A stretch of DNA of 64,000 nt, taken from Peteryoungia aggregata LMG 23059 (lineage in GTDB: Bacteria; Pseudomonadota; Alphaproteobacteria; Rhizobiales; Rhizobiaceae). Positions within the stretch are counted from its first letter, which is position 1, and each line of letters starts with the position of its first letter. The notes under the pieces are model-generated. The model was given only the letters and a program-made list of their open reading frames with translations, was not told where the DNA came from and made no database searches. Of the stretch, positions 1-9,176 are shown piece after piece. The position numbers were made by a program, and so were the translations under genes. The DNA lies in contig NZ_JAUSUW010000007.1 in NCBI RefSeq assembly GCF_030814435.1, positions 216,328 through 280,327 of the forward strand, in the 5' to 3' direction.

Positions 1-10
1 CGAAGCCTTC

Positions 11-1177
11 ATGACAGACCGTTTCACCATCCTTGATGCGCCGGAGGAGTTTCTTTCGGCACCGCTGCGCCTGACCGTGGATCTCTCGGCGATCGCCGAG
101 AACTGGCGAGAAATGGCACGCCGCTCAGGCAAGGCGCGGGCTGCTGCCGTCGTCAAGGCGGATGCCTATGGTCTTGGCATCGAGGATGTCGGCCAGGTGC
201 TTTACCGCGCCGGGGCTCGCGACTTCTTCGTCGCCGTGCCGGCCGAAGGGGCAACGCTCCGGCCCTATGCGCCCGAGGCCCGGATCTTCGTGCTATCAGG
301 CATCTGGCCCGGCCAGGAAGAAATCTTCTTCGACAACGATCTGGTCCCGGTGATTGCATCAGAGGAGCAACTCGCCTTCTGGATGGCGGTGTTGACCGAG
401 CGTGGGGCCTACCCTTGCGCCCTGCATGTCGATACCGGCTTCAACCGGCTGGGCCTACCGATGGCCGACGCGCTGGCGCTGACCGACGACGTCTCGCGCC
501 CGGCAAGCCTCGATCCTGTGCTTGTCATGAGCCACCTCGCCTGTGGCGATGATCCGTCTTCGCCGATGAACCGCCAGCAACTAGATAAATTCCGGGAGGT
601 TAGCGCGGCTTTCGAAGGTGTTGATTCCAGTCTCTCGGCATCCGCCGGCATCTTCCTCGGGTCCGATTACCACTTCGACCTCACCCGCCCGGGCATCGCG
701 CTTTACGGTGGCGAGGCGGTTAACGGCGCGAAAAACCCGATGCAGCCGGTGGTCAAGGCCGAGGCGCGCATCCTGCAGATCCGCGAGGCCAAGGCTGGCG
801 AAAGCGTCTCTTACGGCGCAACCCATGTGCTGGCCCGCGATAGCCGGCTCGCAGTCGCGAGCGTTGGCTATGCGGATGGCTATCTGCGCAATCTCTCTGG
901 CTCCGGCATTCCCCTGCGCGACACCGGCCTTCCCGGCGCTCATGGCGTGGTCGGCGGCAAGCGCGTTCCCGTGATTGGTCGGGTCACCATGGATCTCACC
1001 ATTTTCGACATCACCGATCTGCCTGACAATGCTGTGCGCAGCGGCGACTACATCGAACTTCTCGGCCCCTCGATGCCACTCGACGACGTCGCCCGCGCCG
1101 CCGGCACGATCGGCTACGAGATGCTGACCGGGCTTGGTCTGCGCTATGAGCGCATCTACCTTGAGGGGGAAGACTGA
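11..1177 (+). CDS. alr: Alanine racemase
   Basis: Interconverts L- and D-alanine in the cytoplasm, supplying D-Ala for peptidoglycan. The protein has 388 residues, normal for the family. The PLP-binding lysine lies in the motif AVVKADAYGLG (Lys about 49), and the second catalytic tyrosine is expected in SYGATH of the C-terminal barrel. In rhizobia alr normally sits directly ahead of radA; here a toxin-antitoxin pair separates them. The start lies only ten bases into the window, so its promoter is not visible. Assignment is by family motifs and length; I am very sure of it. Confidence 0.95.
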   Translation: MTDRFTILDAPEEFLSAPLRLTVDLSAIAENWREMARRSGKARAAAVVKADAYGLGIEDVGQVLYRAGARDFFVAVPAEGATLRPYAPEARIFVLSGIWPGQEEIFFDNDLVPVIASEEQLAFWMAVLTERGAYPCALHVDTGFNRLGLPMADALALTDDVSRPASLDPVLVMSHLACGDDPSSPMNRQQLDKFREVSAAFEGVDSSLSASAGIFLGSDYHFDLTRPGIALYGGEAVNGAKNPMQPVVKAEARILQIREAKAGESVSYGATHVLARDSRLAVASVGYADGYLRNLSGSGIPLRDTGLPGAHGVVGGKRVPVIGRVTMDLTIFDITDLPDNAVRSGDYIELLGPSMPLDDVARAAGTIGYEMLTGLGLRYERIYLEGED

Positions 1178-1230
1178 GGTCTGGCGCCGGCGGATTTGTT
1201 CTGCTATTGTTCCGGACAATGGAGCATCCA

Positions 1231-1518
1231 ATGACTGCTGAACATCCCGCTCACTCGACTGTGCAGCTAGAGCTCGAACCAGACGAATCCGCATTCATCG
1301 AGCGGCAGGTGAGCAACGGCGCCTATACTTCTGCGGAGGACATGCTCCGCGCGGGTCTGCGCCTGCTAGCCCAGAACGAGCGTCGAGAGCGGATTGCAGA
1401 ACTTCGGTCGATTATCGATGAAGCCGACCGATCCGTAGAGGCTGGTGACTTCAAGGAGTTTTCCAATTCGGGCGACCTCACTGCCTTCATTGTCGCCGAA
1501 GCGAAAGCACGACGGTGA
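1231..1518 (+). CDS. parD: ParD-family antitoxin
   Basis: Probable type II antitoxin of about 95 residues. The N-terminal part (VQLELEPDESAFIERQVSNG) has the pattern of a ribbon-helix-helix ParD/CopG DNA-binding domain. The charged C-terminal half should wrap the toxin. Three in-frame ATGs occur at 1219-1231 and just before; I chose 1231 because GGAG lies about seven bases upstream. The stop overlaps the next gene's start in a GTGA arrangement, the translational coupling typical of toxin-antitoxin operons. By family knowledge it should autorepress the pair. It interrupts the usual alr-radA neighbourhood. Confidence 0.85.
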   Translation: MTAEHPAHSTVQLELEPDESAFIERQVSNGAYTSAEDMLRAGLRLLAQNERRERIAELRSIIDEADRSVEAGDFKEFSNSGDLTAFIVAEAKARR

Positions 1519-1835
1519 ACAGCAGTTTCGGTCGACGCTATCGACTGTCGCCCCAAGCCGTAGAGGATCTGATCCAGATCTACAATTACCTTTATGAGCG
1601 AAGCCCTGTTGCGGCCGAGCGTTTCACCCGCGATATCGAGCAGAAGATCACGGACCTTGCAGGATCCAGAAATCCCGGGGTCTCGCGTGACTGGCTGAAA
1701 CCCGGCTTGCGCGCATTTCCCTATCGCCGTCGATGCATCTACTTCCGTATCGTCGCAGACACTTTCGTAGTCCTCCGTATCACGCATGGACGACAAGACA
1801 TCACGCCCGACACCTTCCCCGAAAGCGACCTGTAA
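1515..1835 (+). CDS. parE: ParE/RelE-superfamily toxin
   Basis: Toxin partner of the preceding ParD-like gene, 106 residues. The sequence RYRLSPQAVEDLIQIYNYL at the N-terminus, LKPGLRAFPYRRRCIYFRI in the middle and the terminal VLRITHGRQDI match the ParE/RelE fold. ParE members inhibit DNA gyrase, whereas RelE members cleave mRNA; the ParD-type antitoxin favours ParE. It starts with GTG, overlapping the antitoxin stop. It ends three bases before radA, so transcription of the module could run into radA. The target is inferred from family membership only. Confidence 0.85.
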   Translation: MNSSFGRRYRLSPQAVEDLIQIYNYLYERSPVAAERFTRDIEQKITDLAGSRNPGVSRDWLKPGLRAFPYRRRCIYFRIVADTFVVLRITHGRQDITPDTFPESDL

Positions 1836-1838
1836 TTC

Positions 1839-3242
1839 ATGGCCAAAGCCAAAACCCAATTCATCTGCCAGAACTGCGGCACGGTTCATTCCCGCTGGGC
1901 GGGCAAATGCGACGGCTGCGGCGAGTGGAACACCATCGTCGAGGAAGATCCCATGGGCGGGATCGGGTCGGGTCCCGGCAAGGCGCCGAAGAAGGGACGT
2001 CCCGTCACGCTCACCTCGCTGTCTGGCGAAATCGAGGAGGCGCCGCGCATTCCGACCGGCATGGGCGAACTTGATCGAGCAACCGGTGGCGGTTTCGTGC
2101 GCGGCTCGGCGGTGCTGATCGGTGGCGATCCGGGCATCGGCAAGTCCACGCTCCTGATGCAGGCCGCAGCGGCGCTCGCCCGGCGCGGCCACCGGGTGAT
2201 CTATGTCTCGGGCGAAGAAGCGGTCGCGCAGGTCCGGTTGCGGGCGCAACGCCTGGGGGCCGCAGACACGGATGTGCTGCTCGCCGCCGAAACCAATGTC
2301 GAGGACATCCTCGCCACCATCTCGGAAGGCAAACGCCCCGATCTCGTGATCATCGATTCGATCCAGACGCTGTGGAGCGATACGGCCGACAGTGCGCCGG
2401 GCACCGTCACCCAGGTGCGCACCGGGGTGCAGGCGATGATCCGCTATGCCAAGCAGACCGGGGCGACCATGGTGCTGGTCGGGCACGTCACCAAGGAAGG
2501 CCAGATCGCCGGTCCCCGCGTCGTCGAGCACATGGTCGACGCCGTCCTTTATTTCGAAGGCGATCGCGGCCATCACTACCGTATCCTCCGTACGGTCAAG
2601 AACCGCTTCGGGCCGACCGACGAAATCGGCGTGTTCGAAATGTCGGACAAGGGGCTGCGCGAAGTTGCCAATCCATCCGAACTTTTCCTTGGCGAACGCA
2701 ATGAGAAAGCCCCCGGTGCCGCGGTCTTCGCCGGCATGGAGGGCACCCGCCCGGTGCTTGTCGAGGTGCAGGCTCTGGTGGCGGCAACGTCGCTTGGAAC
2801 GCCACGCCGTGCCGTCGTCGGTTGGGATTCATCACGCCTCGCCATGATTTTGGCGGTATTGGAAGCGCATTGCGGTGTGCGGCTCGGTCAGCATGACGTC
2901 TATCTGAACGTTGCCGGCGGCTACCGGATCAGCGAACCGGCAGCCGACATGGCGATCGCTTCGGCGCTGGTTTCGTCACTGGCCGGTCTTGCCCTTCCGG
3001 CCGATTGCGTCTATTTCGGCGAAGTCAGTCTATCGGGGGCGGTGCGGCCGGTGTCGCATACGGCCCAGAGGCTGAAAGAGGCGGAAAAGCTTGGTTTCTC
3101 CGCCGCGGTCTTGCCGGCTGCCTCAGCGGACCTTCCCAAGGGTTCGAAGGGCAAATGGAGGGAAGTGGACAGCCTTCCCGATCTCGTGGCGCGGATCGCC
3201 GGTTCCCGGCTGAAAGCCCCCACGGATCAGGAGGATGGTTGA
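1839..3242 (+). CDS. radA: DNA repair protein RadA
   Basis: RecA-related branch-migration factor for recombinational repair, 467 residues. Visible features in order are an N-terminal zinc finger (Cys 10, 13, 24 and 27), a Walker A motif GGDPGIGKST near residues 95-104, the RadA-specific KNRFG motif near residue 250, and a C-terminal Lon-protease-like domain (GGYRISEPAADMAIA). The length is normal. It begins three bases after the ParE stop, and cvpA follows after a short gap. The start is the first ATG and places the zinc finger correctly. Confidence 0.97.
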   Translation: MAKAKTQFICQNCGTVHSRWAGKCDGCGEWNTIVEEDPMGGIGSGPGKAPKKGRPVTLTSLSGEIEEAPRIPTGMGELDRATGGGFVRGSAVLIGGDPGIGKSTLLMQAAAALARRGHRVIYVSGEEAVAQVRLRAQRLGAADTDVLLAAETNVEDILATISEGKRPDLVIIDSIQTLWSDTADSAPGTVTQVRTGVQAMIRYAKQTGATMVLVGHVTKEGQIAGPRVVEHMVDAVLYFEGDRGHHYRILRTVKNRFGPTDEIGVFEMSDKGLREVANPSELFLGERNEKAPGAAVFAGMEGTRPVLVEVQALVAATSLGTPRRAVVGWDSSRLAMILAVLEAHCGVRLGQHDVYLNVAGGYRISEPAADMAIASALVSSLAGLALPADCVYFGEVSLSGAVRPVSHTAQRLKEAEKLGFSAAVLPAASADLPKGSKGKWREVDSLPDLVARIAGSRLKAPTDQEDG

Positions 3243-3330
3243 TCCGGTCCGACGCGTGAGTATACGTGTTCCGGCGGTATCGCGGTGACATCAATGCCGG
3301 TCTTCACCGGCGGCCTTGGAGTTGGTATTT

Positions 3331-3942
3331 ATGCCCATCACAATTTTCGACGGTATCGTCATCGGCGTCGTTCTGTTCTCGGCGGTGCTGGCGATGGTGC
3401 GTGGTTTTTCGCGCGAAGTGCTGTCCATCGCGAGCTGGGCGGGCTCGGTCGCTGCGGCCTACTATCTCTATCCGTTGCTGGTGCCCTACCTGCTCAACTA
3501 TACCAGCGATGCGCGGATCGCCATGGCAGGCTCGGCAGGCATCATCTTCCTGATCGCGCTGATCGTGATTTCCTTCATCACCTCGCGCATTGCCGATTTC
3601 ATCATCGACAGCCGCATCGGCGCGCTTGACCGCACGCTCGGCTTCCTGTTCGGCGCGGCGCGCGGTCTTCTTCTGCTGGTTGTTGCCGTTGCCTTCTGGA
3701 ACTGGCTGATCGATGTCCGCCAGCGTCCTGACTGGGTCAACAATTCCAAGTCGAAGCCTTTCCTGGACTCGCTGGTGCTGAAACTCGAAGCCGTCCTGCC
3801 GCAGGATATCGAGCCGCAGATCCGCGAACGGATTCTCGGCCGCGAAGAGGGCGAGGCCGGCGCGGCCGGAGACACGGCACCCGCCGAGCAGGCTCCGGCG
3901 GACCAGGCGCCGGCAGTTCAGACCCCGGCCCCGAGCAACTGA
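3331..3942 (+). CDS. cvpA: CvpA family membrane protein
   Basis: Inner-membrane protein of about 203 residues with four hydrophobic segments in the first 130 residues, followed by a charged, Ala/Pro-rich tail. CvpA was named for colicin V production but is widely linked to envelope homeostasis. It lies immediately upstream of purF, a conserved cvpA-purF pairing. I chose the ATG at 3331 (MPITIFDGIVIG) over the one at 3316 because it begins right at the first membrane segment, as in relatives. The low-complexity APA-rich C-terminus is variable in the family. Confidence 0.9.
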   Translation: MPITIFDGIVIGVVLFSAVLAMVRGFSREVLSIASWAGSVAAAYYLYPLLVPYLLNYTSDARIAMAGSAGIIFLIALIVISFITSRIADFIIDSRIGALDRTLGFLFGAARGLLLLVVAVAFWNWLIDVRQRPDWVNNSKSKPFLDSLVLKLEAVLPQDIEPQIRERILGREEGEAGAAGDTAPAEQAPADQAPAVQTPAPSN

Positions 3943-3985
3943 TAGTCTCGCGGCAATCCGTCGCGCGATTTGAGACAAGAGAGAC

Positions 3986-4012
3986 GCCGCCGGATCGGGA
4001 CAGACCGGCGGC
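3986..4012 (+). terminator. GC-rich hairpin after cvpA
   Basis: An inverted repeat with 8-bp arms (GCCGCCGG / CCGGCGGC) and an 11-base loop lies between cvpA and purF. It has no clear T-run after it, so it may be only a weak terminator or an mRNA stability hairpin. Confidence 0.4.
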
Positions 4013-4068
4013 TTGCCTGTTAGAAGCGCAGCATCCCAGCGTCTGTCCCCGGAGCAAAGGCCCTCGCC

Positions 4069-5559
4069 ATGAAGCAGATCAGCCCTTCCTATGTCGTGTA
4101 TGGCAGCCATGACGACAAGTTCCACGAGGAATGCGGTGTGTTCGGGATCCTCGGGCACCCGGATGCCTCGACACTGACGGCGCTCGGCCTGCATGCACTC
4201 CAGCATCGTGGTCAGGAAGCAGCCGGCATCGTCTCCTTCGACGGACGGCAGTTCTACACCGAAAAGCATATGGGCCTGGTTGGCGACCACTACACCAACC
4301 CGGTGACGCTGGCGAAACTGCCCGGCCCGCAGGCGATCGGTCATACCCGCTACTCGACCACGGGCGAAGTCGCGCTACGAAACGTTCAGCCGCTGTTTGC
4401 CGAACTGGAGGAAGGCGGCATCGCCATTGCGCACAATGGCAACTTCACAAACGGCCTGACACTGCGCCGCCAGATCATCGCCACCGGCGCCATCTGCCAG
4501 TCGACCTCCGACACCGAAGTCGTCCTCCATCTCATCGCCCGCTCGCGTCATGCCTCCACCACAGACCGTTTCATCGACGCCATCCGGCAGATGGAAGGGG
4601 GCTATGCGATGATCGCGCTCACCCGCACCAAGCTGATCGCCGCCCGCGACCCGATCGGCATCCGTCCGCTGGTCATGGGCGAACTCGACGGCAAGCCGAT
4701 CTTCTGTTCCGAGACCTGTGCGCTTGACATCATCGGCGCCAAGTTCGTGCGTGACGTGAAGAACGGCGAAGTGGTGATCTGCGAAACGCAGGCCGACGGC
4801 TCTGTGACGATCGAATCCCGCATGCCGGCGCGTCCGCAGCCGGAGCGCGTCTGCCTGTTCGAATATGTCTATTTCGCCCGTCCGGACTCGGTCGTTGCCG
4901 GCCGTAACGTCTACACGACGCGCAAGAATGCCGGGATGAACCTCGCCAAGGAGGCCCCGGTCGTGGCGGACGTCGTGGTGCCCGTTCCTGATGGCGGCAC
5001 TCCGGCAGCACTCGGTTATGCCCAGCAGAGCGGCATCCCGTTCGAATACGGCATCATCCGCAACCACTATGTCGGCCGTACCTTCATCGAGCCGACGCAG
5101 CAGATCCGCGCCTTTGGCGTCAAGCTCAAGCATTCGGCCAACCGAGCGATGATCGAGGGCAAGCGCGTCGTGCTGGTGGATGATTCCATCGTTCGCGGCA
5201 CGACCTCGCTGAAGATCGTCCAGATGATCCGCGATGCAGGCGCCAAGGAGGTGCATATCCGCGTCGCCTCCCCGATGATCTTCCATCCTGATTTCTACGG
5301 CATCGACACGCCGGATCGGGACAAGCTGCTGGCCAACCAGTATGCCGGCGACGAGGCGATGGCGAAATATATCGGCGCGGACTCGCTCGCTTTCCTGTCA
5401 ATCGATGGGCTCTACACTGCTGTCGGCGGCGCGGCGCGTGATCCCGCCAATCCGCAATTTACCGACCACTACTTCACCGGCGACTATCCGACGCGTCTCG
5501 TCGACAAGGAAAGCGAGAAGCCGGGCCGCAAGGAAAGCATGCTCGCCGCCAACGGCTGA
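4069..5559 (+). CDS. purF: Amidophosphoribosyltransferase
   Basis: Catalyses the first committed step of purine synthesis, making phosphoribosylamine from PRPP and glutamine. The protein has 496 residues. The catalytic N-terminal nucleophile is Cys22 in EECGVFGI, after a short propeptide normally removed in this family. The N-terminal half is a class II glutamine amidotransferase. The C-terminal half carries the PRPP-binding motif VLVDDSIVRGTTS near residue 370. It follows cvpA. A RIME-like repeat begins right after the stop. Confidence 0.97.
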   Translation: MKQISPSYVVYGSHDDKFHEECGVFGILGHPDASTLTALGLHALQHRGQEAAGIVSFDGRQFYTEKHMGLVGDHYTNPVTLAKLPGPQAIGHTRYSTTGEVALRNVQPLFAELEEGGIAIAHNGNFTNGLTLRRQIIATGAICQSTSDTEVVLHLIARSRHASTTDRFIDAIRQMEGGYAMIALTRTKLIAARDPIGIRPLVMGELDGKPIFCSETCALDIIGAKFVRDVKNGEVVICETQADGSVTIESRMPARPQPERVCLFEYVYFARPDSVVAGRNVYTTRKNAGMNLAKEAPVVADVVVPVPDGGTPAALGYAQQSGIPFEYGIIRNHYVGRTFIEPTQQIRAFGVKLKHSANRAMIEGKRVVLVDDSIVRGTTSLKIVQMIRDAGAKEVHIRVASPMIFHPDFYGIDTPDRDKLLANQYAGDEAMAKYIGADSLAFLSIDGLYTAVGGAARDPANPQFTDHYFTGDYPTRLVDKESEKPGRKESMLAANG

Positions 5560-5566
5560 GCTCAAG

Positions 5567-5670
5567 AGCAGGTCCAGCAAAAATGCGTCAGCGGTTTTGC
5601 GTCCGGACTGCGTTGAAACAAGGAGATAGAGCATGAACGGCGATCCGGTTTTTGCCGTACATGCTCTAGG
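5567..5670. repeat. RIME-like dispersed intergenic repeat
   Basis: An approximately 104-bp non-coding element between purF and a dehydrogenase gene. It has the consensus feel of the Rhizobium-specific intergenic mosaic element: GAGCAGGTCCAGCAAAA at the start, TTTTGCGTCCGGA in the middle, and a terminal inverted repeat TAGAGCATG (5627-5635) with CATGCTCTA (5660-5668). The terminal arms extend with one mismatch through ACGG/CCGT and form a strong hairpin. I recognise it from general familiarity with rhizobial genomes; no search was run. Confidence 0.75.
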
Positions 5671-5685
5671 GATACAGGACAGACC

Positions 5686-6426
5686 ATGACCATCGACCTC
5701 AAGGGCCGGATCGCGCTCGTCACCGGCGCCTCGCGCGGCATCGGCTATTTCACCGCGATCGAACTGGCCAAGGCCGGCGCGCATGTCATCGCCTGCGCCC
5801 GCACCGTCGGTGGTCTCGAAGATCTCGACGATGCGATCAAGGCTGTTGGCGGAACGGCGACGCTGGTACCCTTCGACCTCTCGGACATGGCGGCAATCGA
5901 TCAGCTCGGTGGCCATATATTCGAACGTTGGGGCAAGCTCGACATCGCCGTGCTGAATGCCGGCGTGCTCGGTGTCATCTCGCCGATCGGCCATGTCGAA
6001 GCGAAGGTTTTCGACAAGGTCATGACGATCAACGTGAACGCCACCTGGCGCCTGATCCGCTCGCTCGAGCCGCTGCTGGTCAAGTCCGACCAGGGGCGCG
6101 CGCTGATCCTGTCCTCGGGCGCCGCCCACAAATGCAAGCCGTTCTGGGGCCCCTACTCTGCCTCCAAGGCCGCCGTCGAGGCACTCGCCCGCACCTGGGC
6201 GGCCGAGACACAACGCCTGCCTCTGCGCGTCCTCTCCGTTGATCCCGGCGCCACCCGCACCGCCATGCGCGCCCAGGCGATGCCGGGCGAAGACCCCGCA
6301 ACGCTGCCGCATCCTTCCGAGGTTGCCGCCAAGCTCGTGCCGCTTGTGGGTCCGGAGCAGACGGAAACGGGCAAGCTTTACCAGGTACGCGAAGGCAAGA
6401 TTGTCGATTATCGGATGCCTGAGTAA
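5686..6426 (+). CDS. SDR-family NAD(P)-dependent oxidoreductase
   Basis: Classical short-chain dehydrogenase of 246 residues. The cofactor-binding TGASRGIG lies at residues 13-20, NAGVLG near residue 90, and the catalytic YSASK near residue 160. The substrate cannot be read from the sequence. It is a stand-alone gene just after a RIME-like repeat and is well separated from purF, so it probably has its own promoter. YciK-like reductases have similar C-terminal organisation, but I do not assign a substrate. Confidence 0.9.
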   Translation: MTIDLKGRIALVTGASRGIGYFTAIELAKAGAHVIACARTVGGLEDLDDAIKAVGGTATLVPFDLSDMAAIDQLGGHIFERWGKLDIAVLNAGVLGVISPIGHVEAKVFDKVMTINVNATWRLIRSLEPLLVKSDQGRALILSSGAAHKCKPFWGPYSASKAAVEALARTWAAETQRLPLRVLSVDPGATRTAMRAQAMPGEDPATLPHPSEVAAKLVPLVGPEQTETGKLYQVREGKIVDYRMPE

Positions 6427-6489
6427 GCCAATCTCACTGTTCCACGGGCCCTAAATCTGTTGGCCGCCCGCTTACGAAAGCACGAGGCG

Positions 6490-6711
6490 ATGCGCGCAAG
6501 CCTGAAACGTAAGATCATCGAGGTCTGTGACCGAAAGATCGCCGAGAAGGGCCCGGCGGTGGGGCTGTCCTTTTATGCCTTCTTCGCCAACCGGAACAAC
6601 GATCCAGAATTGCTGATGGAAGCGGCGGAATGGTGGATACGGACCCATCGACTCGACCACTTCGAGAAAGCGGTCAAGATCCGCCAGATGGTGGAAACGG
6701 AAAGTTCCTGA
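6490..6711 (+). CDS. Small conserved hypothetical protein (DUF6500-like)
   Basis: A 73-residue soluble protein rich in charged and aromatic residues (MRASLKRKIIEVCDRK at the start, FYAFFANRNN in the middle, EAAEWWIRTHR later). It resembles the small DUF6500 proteins found in rhizobia and related bacteria, though I am not certain of the family number. I chose the ATG at 6490, preceded by GAGG, over a TTG at 6460. It lies 36 bases before an EamA transporter gene. No function can be inferred. Confidence 0.6.
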   Translation: MRASLKRKIIEVCDRKIAEKGPAVGLSFYAFFANRNNDPELLMEAAEWWIRTHRLDHFEKAVKIRQMVETESS

Positions 6712-6747
6712 CCTTTTACCAAGATCCACCGCGAGCACACATCTCCC

Positions 6748-7626
6748 ATGTCCCCCAGAGATTTCGCCGCCTACACCTATCTGTCTTTGGCATGGGGGCT
6801 CTCGTTCCTCCTGCTTCTGCACGTGGTCGATGCCTTCGGCTGGATCGGAGCGGTCACGTTCCGCTGCTTTATTGCCGGCGCCCTGCTCTATGCCATTGCC
6901 CGGTTGATGCGGCGACGGCTGGATTTTTCGGCGGGCTGGCTTCCCTTCACGATCGTTGGCGCTACGACGGTGGCGGGGCAGCTTGTCGGCCTTTCCTATG
7001 CGACGCCGCTGATCGGCACGGCCATGGCCGCGATCTTCGTGGCCTCCATCCCCCTCTTCTCCATGGTCATTGCCCAATTCTGGGGGCTGGAGCGCATTAC
7101 GCCGGCGCGCGTGCTCGGGCTTGCTCTGGGGACCGTCGGGATCATCATGCTGGTCGGTTTTCCGGCAGTGCCCGTGACCGGCACCTTCCTGTTCGGCTGT
7201 GCCGCCATGGTCGGCTCGACCTTCTCAGCTGCCTTCGGCAGCAATTATGCCAGCCGGTATCTCTCCGGCACCGGTCCTTGGGAGGTCACGACCGGTTCGT
7301 TCATCGCCGGCGGGATCCTGACCCTGCCGCTTCTTTGGTTCGTGCCGGTGCCCGGAACGCCTGTTGCCCTGGACTATCTCCATCTCGTCGCGCTTGCGGC
7401 CCTGATGAGCGCGCTGACCTATGTGCTTTATTTCGGCCTGGTCAAAAGCATCGGCGCGACGGCTGCCATCAGCGTCGAATTCGTCGTGACCGTTGTCGCC
7501 GTACTGATCGGAGCGCTCGTTCTCGACGAGCCGCTGACGCTGTTGCAGCTCTGTGGCGGCGTAGTGATCATCATCGGTTGCGCGCTGGTGCTCGGACTTT
7601 TCCGATTGCCGCGCGCAACGACCTGA
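6748..7626 (+). CDS. EamA/DMT-family transporter
   Basis: Inner-membrane protein of 292 residues with about ten transmembrane segments in two EamA repeats, typical of drug/metabolite exporters. The N-terminal FAAYTYLSLAWGLSFLLLL is the first membrane segment, and the second repeat begins around residue 150. The substrate is unknown. The stop codon abuts the stop codon of the convergent diguanylate cyclase gene, with no intergenic space between them. Confidence 0.88.
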   Translation: MSPRDFAAYTYLSLAWGLSFLLLLHVVDAFGWIGAVTFRCFIAGALLYAIARLMRRRLDFSAGWLPFTIVGATTVAGQLVGLSYATPLIGTAMAAIFVASIPLFSMVIAQFWGLERITPARVLGLALGTVGIIMLVGFPAVPVTGTFLFGCAAMVGSTFSAAFGSNYASRYLSGTGPWEVTTGSFIAGGILTLPLLWFVPVPGTPVALDYLHLVALAALMSALTYVLYFGLVKSIGATAAISVEFVVTVVAVLIGALVLDEPLTLLQLCGGVVIIIGCALVLGLFRLPRATT

Positions 7627-8865
7627 TCACTTGCCTCTGCGGCGCAGCGGAGACACCGCGCGGCGCGGCTCACCGACAGCGCGGGCCAGCGTTTCGGCCG
7701 TCTCTTCCAGCAGGGTCGCGGGTTCGCAGAGACGGACGCAATTGCGCCCGTCCGCCTTGGCCCGGTAAAGAGCGGCGTCGGCGCGGGCGAGAAGGGTATC
7801 GAGATCCACCCCCCGGGCGCTCGCCTCGCTGACACCGATGCTGACGGTGATCTGCAGCGGTGCCGGGCCGGAAACGACCATTTCCGCCACGGCATGGCGG
7901 AGATTTTCGGCGACGGCGACCGCCTTCTGCGCACTGATGCGCGGCATCAAACAGGCGAATTCCTCACCGCCAAGGCGAGCGAAGAGCCAGCCTTTGGGCA
8001 TGCGCTGCTCGATCGTGCGCGAGAAGGCAAGCAGGGCCTGGTCGCCCGCGGCATGACCATGGGTATCGTTGACGACCTTGAAATGGTCGATGTCCAGGAG
8101 AAGCAGGCTCGTCTCGCCATCCCTATCGAGAGCCGCCTTGGCTTCAGCCACGAAGGTGCGTCGATTGGCAAGATTGGTCAGAGGATCGCGTTCGGAGGCG
8201 AGGCGGTAACGCAGCTCGTCCCGTTCTTTCGCCAGCATCAGCAGAGCGACGAGCGTCAGCACGATCATCACCGAATTGGCGAGAACGACATAGGCAAACC
8301 AAGGTGCCGTCGTACCATCCGGCGCATAGGCCGGCGCCACGAAGAGGGAGAGCGGCGCAGGCGAAAGCCAGACGACACCCCGAATGATGTTGGCAAAGGC
8401 TGCAATGGAACGCGACGGCAGAGGCTCCGGTCGCATCTTTTTGAAGATCTCGCGCGCGGTCAGGAGGCAATAGCCTGCCACCAGCAGACCCAGCACGCTG
8501 GTGCGCACCTCCATCGACTGATGAACGATGGGAATAAACCACAGGACTGTCCAGATAATCAGTCCGATAGACGCCTTGAAGACCGAAAGCCGCCCACCTT
8601 CAAAGACCACCACCGCCTGCCAATAGAAGCCCACGGCAAGCACGCCGAGCCCCAGGCCCAGCCCCGAGGACACGACCAGGGGCAGCGTGTCCCGCGCGGA
8701 GTGGAGCAACATGGCGGCACATGCGGCTAGGCCTGCGACAACAAGGATCGGCAGGATGCGGCTGCCCCGGATGCGCAACCACATGTAAATGGTGACCACC
8801 GTCGACACAAAGGTAATCAGGGCATGGACAACCATGATGGTGGGCAAATGCAGGGTTTGGTCCAT
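7627..8865 (-). CDS. Membrane-bound diguanylate cyclase
   Basis: A 412-residue protein. The N-terminal half has six or seven hydrophobic segments acting as a membrane sensor. The C-terminal half is a GGDEF domain starting at RDPLTNLANRRTF, with the active-site signature LGGEEF. The two GG and two acidic residues are intact, so synthesis of cyclic di-GMP from GTP is expected. Five residues upstream of GGEEF, where the RxxD inhibitory site usually lies, I see RMPK, so product inhibition at that site is probably absent. The N-terminal signal sensed is unknown. It is convergent with the EamA gene. Confidence 0.9.
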   Translation of the reverse strand: MDQTLHLPTIMVVHALITFVSTVVTIYMWLRIRGSRILPILVVAGLAACAAMLLHSARDTLPLVVSSGLGLGLGVLAVGFYWQAVVVFEGGRLSVFKASIGLIIWTVLWFIPIVHQSMEVRTSVLGLLVAGYCLLTAREIFKKMRPEPLPSRSIAAFANIIRGVVWLSPAPLSLFVAPAYAPDGTTAPWFAYVVLANSVMIVLTLVALLMLAKERDELRYRLASERDPLTNLANRRTFVAEAKAALDRDGETSLLLLDIDHFKVVNDTHGHAAGDQALLAFSRTIEQRMPKGWLFARLGGEEFACLMPRISAQKAVAVAENLRHAVAEMVVSGPAPLQITVSIGVSEASARGVDLDTLLARADAALYRAKADGRNCVRLCEPATLLEETAETLARAVGEPRRAVSPLRRRGK

Positions 8866-9176
8866 TGCCGAAGATCATCTCCGAGGGCGGGGGATTGCCT
8901 CACTAGAATTGGGGAAGTTATCTTGAAAAAGACTTAAGGTTGCTGGCGACTATCCACAGCCTTAGCCACAGTGACGGTTCGTTTCGGGACGCAGCAAGCG
9001 CCCTTGACCAAAATCGCGACGCGCGCCATAACAACGCCCATGAAAACGAGCCTCTGCATCATTTGCGGGACCATTATTCGCTAGCGCTTCGCTGGCCTGG
9101 CCGTTTTCGTCTCCTGCATAGCCCCAGATGACAAACGACCCGGTCCAGCCGGGTACATTCGTTCTGGGAGACTGAC
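8866..9176. other. Intergenic region between diguanylate cyclase and cysS
   Basis: About 310 bases, with both flanking genes pointing away, so it must hold two divergent promoters. I see no convincing -35/-10 pairs. A small hairpin ACCCGG/CCGGGT with a 5-base loop (9138-9154) lies just upstream of cysS in its leader. No coding sequence with a credible ribosome site is visible. Confidence 0.5.
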
